NCBI GenBank assembly: GCA_019239785.1
Contig: JAFAZM010000209.1
Coordinates: forward strand, 1 to 8,593
Length of the DNA: 8,593 bases
Direction: 5' to 3'
DNA from: Sphingomonadaceae bacterium
Lineage (GTDB): Bacteria > Pseudomonadota > Alphaproteobacteria > Sphingomonadales > Sphingomonadaceae
Numbering within the stretch: position 1 is the first letter of the stretch; every line of letters starts with the position of its first letter. Made by a program: the position numbers and the translations under genes. This document shows positions 1 through 5,516 of this stretch, one piece after another. Under the pieces are notes generated by a model, which ran no database searches, was not told the DNA's origin, and saw only the letters and a list, made by a program, of their open reading frames with translations.

Positions 1-31
1 GGGTGAGCGGGTTGCGGGGGAAGGTCGGCAT
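1..31 (-). CDS. Possible start of a truncated, unidentified protein
   Basis: On the minus strand an ATG at 31-29 is preceded by AGGAG with six bases between, a good ribosome binding site. The frame stays open to the window edge and reads MPTFPRNPLT. The same frame is open further upstream to another ATG at 118, which would give a 39-residue start, but that ATG has no visible Shine-Dalgarno sequence, so I prefer the inner one. Ten residues are too few to assign a function. The call rests only on the ribosome binding site and the open frame. It could be chance, since high-GC DNA has many open frames. Confidence 0.3.
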   Translation of the reverse strand, partial: MPTFPRNPLT

Positions 32-228
32 CTCAAGCTCCTGTTGGCGTAGCGGGCGAGCGACCCGCCCCGGATGCACGACCTTCAGCACGTCCCGTGC
101 CAGTTTATGACTTTTCATGTTTTTCAAATGGTTAGACGGAAGGCCGAATTCAAGCGGTCGCGAAGGGCAGGGAGCCTGCGCCAAATGTTGGGAAATGGCG
201 CCACTCACCGTGGCCGATCGCTGGGACG

Positions 229-265
229 TGTCCGTATCCGGACAGCGCGTCCTGTCCGAATCCGG
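229..265. repeat. Two near-identical 13-bp direct repeats that also form hairpins
   Basis: TGTCCGTATCCGG (229-241) recurs as TGTCCGAATCCGG (253-265), 24 bp later, with 12 of 13 bases identical. Within this block TGTCCG (229-234) pairs with CGGACA (239-244), and alternatively CGGACAG (239-245) pairs with CTGTCCG (252-258). The two hairpins share bases and exclude each other. The block lies just beyond the stop codon of the glycoside hydrolase and upstream of the possible left-edge gene. It could be a termination structure for the first or an operator for the second. No run of T follows, so simple intrinsic termination is not clear. Confidence 0.4.
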
Positions 266-271
266 CCGCGC

Positions 272-1603
272 CTAGAAATGCCCGGCGCGAATGCGCGCGT
301 CGAAGTGACGGGCGCTCGGCTTGAGCGTGCGGCGGAAGCTGGCGCGGTCGACTGCGGCCAGCCCGAAATGCGGCCCGTAGCCGCTGCTCCACTCGAAATT
401 GTCGAGCAGGGACCAGTAGATATAGGAACGGACGTCGATCGCTTCGGCGATGCACTGGGCGACCTCGGCCAGGGTCGCGTCGATCCAGGCGACGCGGCGC
501 CGGTCGTCGTCCGTCGCGATGCCGGTCTCGGTGACATAGATCGGCCTGGTGGTGAGCTGCCGGGCGCGGCGGATCACATGGCCGAGCGCGGCCGGATAAT
601 ATTCGTAGCCGGCGCCGGTCAGCTCCGCCCCGGCGGGCGGCGGCACCGGCCCGTGGGCGTCGTAGCGCAGCCGCATATAGGTCTGCACGCCGACGAAATC
701 GCTCTCCTCGACCGCGCGCCACCAGTCGCCGTAGGAACGCCGCTCCATCTCCGCCGCGACATTCCCGTCGCCGACGCCTTCATAATATTGGGTGGAGAGC
801 GTGACCCCGACCGGAAAGTCGCCGGGGCCCGCCTTGATCGCCTGCCGGCCGCGCCTTTGCGCCGCGAGCAGGTTTCCATCGATCCGGTCCGCATCGGCGA
901 ACAGCAGGGAGGAGAAAGCGGGCGAGGCGGTCGCAGCGGCCGCGTCGGCGATCATCCGGCGCCTCTTCTCGAAATAGTCGGCCGGCAGGCCCTGGCGCAG
1001 CACGCGGGCGAGCAGATGGATGTTCGCCTCGTTGAACGGCGCCGCCATCGCGATCAGGTCCCCGAGCGCCTCGGTCGCCCGCGCGCAATAGCGGGCGAAG
1101 AGGTCCGGGCTGTCCGGCGCCTCCCAGCCGCCCCGCCGGGCGAACCAGAGCGGCACGGTGAAATGATTGTAGCTGAGGATCGGGGCGAGCCCACGGGCAT
1201 GGCAAGCCTCGAGCATGCGCCGGTAATGGTCGAGCGCGGCGACCGAGAAGCGGGCGGGCTCCGGCTCGATCCGCGCCCATTCGATTCCGAACCGGTAGCA
1301 ATTCAGTCCGATCGCCCGGGCGAGATCGAGATCCTCGGCATAACGGTCCCAGGAATCGCAGGCATCGCCCGACGGCTCGCGAAAGACGGTGCTCGGCAGG
1401 TGCTCCAGCAGCCAGGAATCCGAATTGACGTCATTGCCTTCGCTCTGGTGCGCGGAGATCGCGGCGCCGAAGAGGAAGCCGCGCGGGAAACGGTTGCGTG
1501 CAGGCGCCGCAGGCGCGGCCGCCACGCTGCTGCCGAGCGCGGCGAGAGCAAGGCTACCGCCGAGCAGGGTGCGGCGCGAGAGGGTGGCTCGAGTCTCACT
1601 CAC
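272..1603 (-). CDS. Tat-exported glycoside hydrolase family 1 protein (beta-glucosidase-like)
   Basis: A 443-residue retaining beta-glycosidase of family GH1, which hydrolyses beta-glucosides or related beta-glycosides through two glutamates. The N-terminus is a twin-arginine signal (SRRTLLGG, Arg10-Arg11, then a hydrophobic stretch and Ala-rich cleavage region near residue 30), so the enzyme should be exported folded to the periplasm. The mature part opens with FPRGFLFGAAISAHQSEG, a standard GH1 start with the sugar-binding Gln. The acid/base is Glu192 in FNEANI and the nucleophile Glu359 in VTETGIAT. The C-terminal WSLLDNFEWSSGYGPHFGL block is also diagnostic. Two motif positions differ from the usual NEP and ENG (Ala and Thr instead). 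The start is GTG at 1603-1601; no other in-frame start fits and no clear ribosome binding site is visible. It follows nusG by 111 bp across a terminator-like stem, so it probably has its own promoter. The family is firm; the substrate is unknown. Confidence 0.9.
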   Translation of the reverse strand: MSETRATLSRRTLLGGSLALAALGSSVAAAPAAPARNRFPRGFLFGAAISAHQSEGNDVNSDSWLLEHLPSTVFREPSGDACDSWDRYAEDLDLARAIGLNCYRFGIEWARIEPEPARFSVAALDHYRRMLEACHARGLAPILSYNHFTVPLWFARRGGWEAPDSPDLFARYCARATEALGDLIAMAAPFNEANIHLLARVLRQGLPADYFEKRRRMIADAAAATASPAFSSLLFADADRIDGNLLAAQRRGRQAIKAGPGDFPVGVTLSTQYYEGVGDGNVAAEMERRSYGDWWRAVEESDFVGVQTYMRLRYDAHGPVPPPAGAELTGAGYEYYPAALGHVIRRARQLTTRPIYVTETGIATDDDRRRVAWIDATLAEVAQCIAEAIDVRSYIYWSLLDNFEWSSGYGPHFGLAAVDRASFRRTLKPSARHFDARIRAGHF

Positions 1604-1610
1604 ATGTGAG
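1599..1610. promoter_or_regulatory. 12-bp perfect palindrome over the hydrolase start codon
   Basis: CTCACATGTGAG is a perfect dyad that contains the GTG start codon of the glycoside hydrolase. Its position would let a bound repressor, or a small RNA hairpin, block initiation. It could also be chance: a 12-bp palindrome is not rare at genome scale, but here it coincides exactly with a start lacking a Shine-Dalgarno sequence. Confidence 0.3.
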
Positions 1611-1643
1611 AGAATGACGCCCGGCGTGGCGGATGCAAGCGCA

Positions 1644-1669
1644 AAGGCCCGAGCTTTCGCCCGGGCCTT
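1644..1669 (-). terminator. Stem-loop terminator downstream of secE-nusG
   Basis: Read on the minus strand, AAGGCCCGGGC and GCTCGGGCCTT form an 11-bp stem with one G-U pair around a GAAA tetraloop, followed by a short T run (CCTTTGCG). It lies 45 bp after the nusG stop and before the glycoside hydrolase, so it probably ends the secE-nusG transcript. The T tract is short, so termination may be partial and leave some read-through into the hydrolase. Confidence 0.65.
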
Positions 1670-1685
1670 GGCAGGAATGAAGATG

Positions 1686-1706
1686 GTCCTGAAGCGAGTT
1701 CAGGAC
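1686..1706. repeat. Short REP-like hairpin after nusG
   Basis: GTCCTGAA (1686-1693) and TTCAGGAC (1699-1706) form a perfect 8-bp stem around GCGAG, starting 8 bp beyond the nusG stop. The CCTGAA...TTCAGG form resembles a short intergenic palindrome that I recall as widespread in sphingomonad genomes. It may stabilise the 3' end of the nusG message or assist the stem-loop that follows. Confidence 0.5.
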
Positions 1707-1714
1707 GAAGCGCC

Positions 1715-2254
1715 CTACTTAACGCGTTCGACCTGCTCGAACTCCAGCTCGACCGGCGTCGCGCGGCCGAAGATGGAGACGCTGACCTTGACGCGGCCCT
1801 TCTCGAAGTCGAGCTCCTCGACGATGCCGTTGAAGCTCGCGAACGGGCCGTCGAGCACCTTGACCGCGTCGCCGATCTCATAGTCGACGCTGATCCGGGT
1901 CTTCGGCGCCGCGGCGGCGGCCTCGTCCTTGGTGTTGAGGATGCGGGCGGCCTCGGCGTCGGAGATCGGCTGCGGCTTGCCGCTGGAGCCGAGGAAGCCG
2001 GTCACCTTCGGCGTGTTCTTGACCAAGTGGTAGACGTCGTCCGACATCTGCAGCTTGGCGAGGACGTAGCCCGGGAAGAACTTGCGGTCGCTGGTCACCT
2101 TCTTGCCGCGGCGGACCTCGGTCACCTTCTCGGTCGGCACCTCGACATTCTCGACGAGCCGCTCGAGGCCCATGCGGCTGGCTTCCGCCATGATGGAATC
2201 GCGGACCTTGTTCTCGAAGCCCGAATAAGCGTGGATGATGTACCAGCGGGACAT
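1715..2254 (-). CDS. nusG: Transcription termination/antitermination factor NusG
   Basis: A 179-residue NusG, the usual length for the family. It binds RNA polymerase through its N-terminal NGN domain (about residues 3-110, starting SRWYIIHAYSGFENKV and including RKFFPGYVLAKLQM). The C-terminal KOW domain (about residues 125-175, with GDAVKVLDGPFASFNGIVEE) is the part known in this family to contact Rho or ribosomal protein S10. It acts in the cytoplasm on elongating transcription complexes. The ATG at 2254-2252 has AGGA six bases upstream. It follows secE by 28 bp, so the two are co-transcribed. Downstream lies a hairpin and a terminator-like stem and then a glycoside hydrolase, not rplK as in many bacteria. 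Identification is secure. Confidence 0.98.
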   Translation of the reverse strand: MSRWYIIHAYSGFENKVRDSIMAEASRMGLERLVENVEVPTEKVTEVRRGKKVTSDRKFFPGYVLAKLQMSDDVYHLVKNTPKVTGFLGSSGKPQPISDAEAARILNTKDEAAAAAPKTRISVDYEIGDAVKVLDGPFASFNGIVEELDFEKGRVKVSVSIFGRATPVELEFEQVERVK

Positions 2255-2282
2255 GGTCGTTCCTGTATTCCTTGGCGCGAGC

Positions 2283-2480
2283 TCAGGCCAGCAGGCTGAG
2301 CAGCGAATGGACGATCGCGCTGAACGCGCTGTCGACGGCGAAGAAGAAGGCGGCGAGCAGGCCGGTCATGATCACGACCATCAGCGCCGTCATCGCCGTC
2401 TCCTTCTTGGTCGGCCAGACGATCTTGCCGCTTTCGACCTTCACCTGGTTGATGAACTGGCCGGGATTGACGCGTGCCAT
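2283..2480 (-). CDS. secE: Preprotein translocase subunit SecE
   Basis: A 65-residue SecE of the short, single-membrane-span type found in most bacteria. SecE clamps SecY in the inner-membrane SecYEG channel that exports and inserts proteins. The amphipathic N-terminal part carries the family motif around VESGKIVWPTKKE (Trp22-Pro23), followed by a hydrophobic span from about residue 30 to 49 and a hydrophobic C-terminus. The ATG at 2480-2478 is preceded by GAGGG about five bases away. It lies between tRNA-Trp and nusG on the same strand, the classical arrangement. Identification is secure from sequence and context. Confidence 0.97.
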   Translation of the reverse strand: MARVNPGQFINQVKVESGKIVWPTKKETAMTALMVVIMTGLLAAFFFAVDSAFSAIVHSLLSLLA

Positions 2481-2572
2481 TTGGCCCTCTTCGCTAAAGT
2501 TGCGGCGGATACAGAGACGCTGCCCAGCCCCATCGGACTGGCCCGCGCTCCACCATGCCGGATTGGGAGCGC

Positions 2573-2601
2573 TATGTAGCGAGGGGGTGGGGGCGAGGCA
2601 A
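2573..2601 (-). promoter_or_regulatory. Candidate sigma-70 promoter for secE-nusG
   Basis: On the minus strand TTGCCT (2601-2596) and TACATA (2578-2573) are separated by exactly 17 bp. The -10 box lies about 90 bp before the secE start, after the tRNA gene. The match to consensus is moderate. A GC-rich 12-bp palindrome (CCGGGCGCCCGG, 2611-2622) sits between tRNA-Trp and this promoter and might end or process the tRNA transcript. Read-through from the tRNA promoter is the alternative source of secE-nusG message. Confidence 0.4.
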
Positions 2602-2639
2602 GTGGCCTTGCCGGGCGCCCGGGCTGCCGCCGGCGGATC

Positions 2640-2715
2640 TGGCAGGAGTGGAGGGACTCGAACCCCCGGCCCTCGGTTTTGGAGACCGATGCTCTACCAG
2701 CTGAGCTACACTCCT
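2640..2715 (-). tRNA. tRNA-Trp (anticodon CCA)
   Basis: A complete 76-nt tRNA on the minus strand. The acceptor stem AGGAGTG pairs with CACTCCT, with discriminator G at 2643 and an encoded CCA tail at 2642-2640. The D arm is GCTC/GAGC, the anticodon stem TCGGT/ACCGA closes the loop CTCCAAA, and the T arm carries TTCGAGT. The anticodon CCA (2682-2680) reads UGG, tryptophan. It sits upstream of secE-nusG on the same strand, as in many proteobacteria. Confidence 0.98.
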
Positions 2716-2731
2716 GTGCCGGAAGTGGGGC

Positions 2732-2760
2732 GTCCTAACGACTGGCCATGGCCGGCGCAA
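2732..2760 (-). promoter_or_regulatory. Candidate promoter of tRNA-Trp
   Basis: On the minus strand TTGCGC (2760-2755) and TAGGAC (2737-2732) lie 17 bp apart, with the -10 box about 16 bp before the mature tRNA 5' end, a fitting distance for a short leader. The spacer contains a perfect palindrome, GGCCATGGCC. The match to the -10 consensus is weak, so this rests mostly on position and spacing. Confidence 0.35.
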
Positions 2761-2800
2761 GGATGATCGATGCGGCATTGGCCTCGCGGTTGAAGCGAGA

Positions 2801-2979
2801 ACGAGAAGAAGACCCTCATCCCAACCTTCTACCGCGCGCGGTAGAAGGAGTGCGGCGGCGCTTCCGGTTCTAACCCTCTCCCGCTCGCGGGTCATCGGGT
2901 CGGCTGTGCCCCCGGCACAGCGTGAATGTCGCGGGGCGACATTCACCCGATGCAGGCAGGGTGAGGGTCTTCTTCTTGT
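2801..2979. repeat. Folded intergenic repeat element with nested hairpins (element A)
   Basis: This element fills most of the 323-bp spacer between the tRNA-Trp and GGDEF-EAL genes, where I see no gene. Its ends, AGAAGAAGACCCTCA (2804-2818) and TGAGGGTCTTCTTCT (2962-2976), are perfect 15-bp inverted repeats, extendable outward by a G-T and two matched pairs. Inside are a perfect 24-bp palindrome (2825-2848), CCCGC/GCGGG (2880-2891), an 8-bp stem GCTGTGCC/GGCACAGC (2903-2921), and an 11-bp stem GTGAATGTCGC/GCGACATTCAC (2922-2946). The last two hairpins are enclosed by CATCGGGT/ACCCGATG (2893-2952). The whole can fold like a branched cloverleaf. It is probably a REP- or MITE-like repeat and may also end the GGDEF-EAL transcript. 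No coding capacity for a transposase is seen. Confidence 0.75.
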
Positions 2980-3038
2980 CAGCGGCGCTGGTGCAGAAAA
3001 GAGAACAAGGTACTGGCCTTCAAATGGGAAGACCCCGT

Positions 3039-5396
3039 TCAGGCGGCCGCGAGCTTGCGGTTCTGGCCGAGCATCGCCTTGACCGTGCTGCCGGTCACCG
3101 GCCGCGAGAAGATGAAGCCCTGGATCTTGTCGACGCCGAGCTGGCGGACGAGCTGGAGCTGCTCCTCGGTCGAGACGCCCTCCGCGACGGTCTTCATGCC
3201 GAGGCTCCCGGCCAGAGCGACGACGGCGCGGATGATCGCGGTGCTCTCCGGATCCTGGGCCGAGATCGAGGAGACGAAGCTGCGGTCGATCTTCAGCGTG
3301 TCGAACTCGGCGCGGCGCAGATAGCCCAATGAGGAATAGCCGGTGCCGAAATCGTCCATCGCAAGCATCACGCCGAGGCTCTGGATCTGGTTCAGCGCCT
3401 TCTGGGTGGCGTTGGTGAGCTCGAGGAAGACGGTCTCGGTCACTTCGAGCTCGAGCCGCTCCGGCGCGAGATTGGCCTGGGTCAGGGCCGAGACCAGGGT
3501 CACGATGAAGCCCGGATCGCGCAGCTGGCGCGGCGAGACGTTGACCGCGATGGTGATGTCCTCGGGCCAGCTCGCCGCCTCGCGGCAGGCGGTGCGCAGC
3601 ACCCATTCGCCGATCCGCCCGAGCAGGCCCGTCTCCTCGGCGATCGGGATGAACTTGGCCGGCGGCACCTGGTCGAGCTCCGGATGGTGCCAGCGCAGCA
3701 AGGCCTCGAAGCTCTTGATCTGCGAGGTCTGCGCGTCGACGAGCGGCTGGTAGGCGAGGGTGAACTCGCCGGCGTCCATCGCATTGTGCAGGGCGAGCTC
3801 GATCCGGCGGCGCTCCTCGGCGCGCGCGTGCAGGGCTGGCTCGTAGAAGCGGATGTCGTTGCCGCTGCCTTCCTTGGCCCGGTAGAGGGCGAGGTCGGCA
3901 TGGCGCATCAGCTCCTCGACCGTGTCGCCGTCGGCGGGGCCGATCGCGGCGCCGATCGAGGCGCCGACCAGCAATCTCTGGTCCCGATAGAGGAAGGGCC
4001 CCTGCAGCGCGGTGATCAGGGCTAGGCAGAGCTGCTCGACCTCCTCGTGGCTTTCGACCTGCGGCACCACGATCGCGAACTCGTCGCCGCCGAGGCGGCC
4101 CGCGGTCATCTCGTCGGAGATGACGGTCTCGAAGCAGCGCGACACCTCCTTCAGCAGATGGTCGCCGGCGACGTGGCCGAGGCTGTCGTTGACCGACTTG
4201 AAGCGGTCGAGGTCGACCAGCAGCATCGCGCACTGGCCGCCGCTCCGGCGCGCCTGGCCGAGCGCGTGGTCGAGATTGTCGAGCAGCTGGAGCCGGTTCG
4301 GCAGGCCGGTCAGCGCGTCGTGCCGGGCCATATGGGCGATCCGGTCGGCCGCTTCGCGGGCGCCGGTCACGTCCGAGCCGACCCCGTGATAGCCGCTGAA
4401 CCGGCCCTGCTTGTTGAAGGTCGGGCGGGCGGAAAGCTCGATGCATTTGACCGCGCCGTCCACCGGGAAGCCGACCACCAGTTCGGTGAAGGCCTCGCGG
4501 CCGTTCATCCTCGTTTCCGCGGCGGCGAGCGCACGCCTTGCGCCCTGGTCGCTGCGCGGCAGCTCGCGGAGCAGGTCGATCAGCGACAGGCCTTCAAGCT
4601 CCTCCATCGACCGGCCGATCGCGCGGGCGAAGCGGGCGGAAACGTTCTGGAAGCAGAGCTGGGCATTGGTCTGCCAGAGCCAGTCGGCGTCCGAGCTCTC
4701 ATATTCGCGCAGCAGCAGGCTCACCGTCTGCTCGCGTTCCTCGAGCGCCAGATCGAGACATTTGCGCTGCATGAAGGCGCGCCCGTTGATCGTCACCATC
4801 ACCAGCAGGCCGGCGGTGTAGACCGGGCCGATCGCGCTGATCATCCAGGAATCGCTGGTCATCAGCATGCGGGTGCAGCCGACGCCCATCACGATCACAT
4901 AGCCCGCGGCCGCCGCCGGGATCGGCGCGAAGACGAAGGCGGCGCCCGCCATCATCGTCGCGGTGATCACGCACAAAGCGAGCTGCTGGCCGTGGGTGGC
5001 ATGCTCGAAGAAGAAGCGCGCCGGAAAGCACCAGACCAGGCCGACGAAGACCGAATGATAGGTCGCGCGGTTGATCGTCGGGCGGGGCAGGGAGTGGATC
5101 TCGCGGCCGCGCAGCTTGCGCTGCTGCTGGGCGAAATACAGCATCAGCAGGGAGACGCTGAACAGCCAGAGCGCGATCGCGGTCGGCGGTGCCTCGCCCT
5201 GCAGCATGTAGCAGATCAGGAGAGCGTTGAAGGCCTGCCCCCAGGCGGCGACGGTCATCGCCGGGCCCATCTGCTTCAGCTGCGCGGCGCGCACGCGGCC
5301 CCACCCCCTGCTGCCAGGGGGGACGGCGCGGTTGAAGACCACGCGCCAGTCGAGCTTGGGCAGGCTCTTGTCTGTCATGGCACTGTGCAGAGCCAT
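3039..5396 (-). CDS. Membrane-bound PAS-GGDEF-EAL cyclic-di-GMP signalling protein
   Basis: A 785-residue protein with a predicted N-terminal membrane sensor of about six helices (residues 43-208), a PAS-like domain (about 230-345, starting near SSDADWLWQTN), a GGDEF domain (about 355-515) and an EAL domain (about 530-780). GGDEF proteins make c-di-GMP from GTP and EAL proteins hydrolyse it. The GGDEF signature is intact at 436-440 (RLGGDEF). The RxxD product-inhibition site expected just before it is absent (SDEM). The EAL domain keeps EALLRW (Glu564), NVSPRQL, EVTET, DDFGTGYSSL (Asp681 on), KIDRSF and AEG, so it should be active. Net activity cannot be told from sequence. The ATG at 5396 and one at 5378 (MTDKSL) are both possible; neither has a clear ribosome binding site. 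The gene is monocistronic and flanked by repeat elements on both sides. The membrane sensor does not match a family I can name. Confidence 0.95.
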   Translation of the reverse strand: MALHSAMTDKSLPKLDWRVVFNRAVPPGSRGWGRVRAAQLKQMGPAMTVAAWGQAFNALLICYMLQGEAPPTAIALWLFSVSLLMLYFAQQQRKLRGREIHSLPRPTINRATYHSVFVGLVWCFPARFFFEHATHGQQLALCVITATMMAGAAFVFAPIPAAAAGYVIVMGVGCTRMLMTSDSWMISAIGPVYTAGLLVMVTINGRAFMQRKCLDLALEEREQTVSLLLREYESSDADWLWQTNAQLCFQNVSARFARAIGRSMEELEGLSLIDLLRELPRSDQGARRALAAAETRMNGREAFTELVVGFPVDGAVKCIELSARPTFNKQGRFSGYHGVGSDVTGAREAADRIAHMARHDALTGLPNRLQLLDNLDHALGQARRSGGQCAMLLVDLDRFKSVNDSLGHVAGDHLLKEVSRCFETVISDEMTAGRLGGDEFAIVVPQVESHEEVEQLCLALITALQGPFLYRDQRLLVGASIGAAIGPADGDTVEELMRHADLALYRAKEGSGNDIRFYEPALHARAEERRRIELALHNAMDAGEFTLAYQPLVDAQTSQIKSFEALLRWHHPELDQVPPAKFIPIAEETGLLGRIGEWVLRTACREAASWPEDITIAVNVSPRQLRDPGFIVTLVSALTQANLAPERLELEVTETVFLELTNATQKALNQIQSLGVMLAMDDFGTGYSSLGYLRRAEFDTLKIDRSFVSSISAQDPESTAIIRAVVALAGSLGMKTVAEGVSTEEQLQLVRQLGVDKIQGFIFSRPVTGSTVKAMLGQNRKLAAA

Positions 5397-5400
5397 AGGG

Positions 5401-5422
5401 GGGAAGCGTTAGGGAAGCGTTA
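5401..5422. repeat. Tandem 11-bp repeat just upstream of the GGDEF-EAL start
   Basis: GGGAAGCGTTA occurs twice in direct succession. On the minus strand this puts CTAA, seven bases, then CTAAC immediately before the GGDEF-EAL start codon (half-sites at 5423-5420 and 5412-5409). The layout resembles the alphaproteobacterial CtrA box (TTAA, seven bases, TTAA), with one mismatch per half. It may be a regulatory site, or simply a slippage duplication. Confidence 0.4.
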
Positions 5423-5451
5423 GCGATAAGCTAGGTTAAGCCGCAGCCGGC

Positions 5452-5480
5452 CCGCGCGTAAGCGAGAGCTTACGCCGCGG
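5452..5480. other. GAGA-capped hairpin in the GGDEF-EAL leader region
   Basis: GCGTAAGC (5456-5463) and GCTTACGC (5468-5475) form a perfect 8-bp stem around the tetraloop GAGA. CCGC and GCGG outside can lengthen it with a bulge. It lies about 60-85 bp upstream of the GGDEF-EAL start, between that gene and element B. It may be part of the untranslated leader or a further repeat module. Confidence 0.45.
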
Positions 5481-5516
5481 AGCAGGCGCGGCCGGCCGAC
5501 AGGTGGCGAAGCCAGC

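Noticed and set aside
74..1609. Long plus-strand open frame (511 codons) opposite the glycoside hydrolase
   Set aside because: It mirrors the hydrolase gene, is dominated by Arg, Gly, Ala and Asp, has no recognisable motif and no ribosome binding site. Such antisense frames are expected in GC-rich coding DNA.
2801..2979. CRISPR array or riboswitch in the spacer near tRNA-Trp
   Set aside because: The repeats are inverted and nested rather than direct with regular spacers, and no known riboswitch core is recognisable.
2640..2979. Integration site of a genomic island at the tRNA-Trp gene
   Set aside because: The tRNA is complete, there is no second copy of its 3' end and no integrase. Its position before secE-nusG is the ordinary one.
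2572..4446. Minus-strand open frame of 624 codons in another frame
   Set aside because: It is Arg/Pro-rich, crosses the tRNA gene and the repeat element, and overlaps the GGDEF-EAL gene out of frame.
4047..5423. Plus-strand open frame of 458 codons opposite the GGDEF-EAL gene
   Set aside because: It is a shadow of the GGDEF-EAL reading frame, with no motifs; the opposite strand has complete catalytic signatures.
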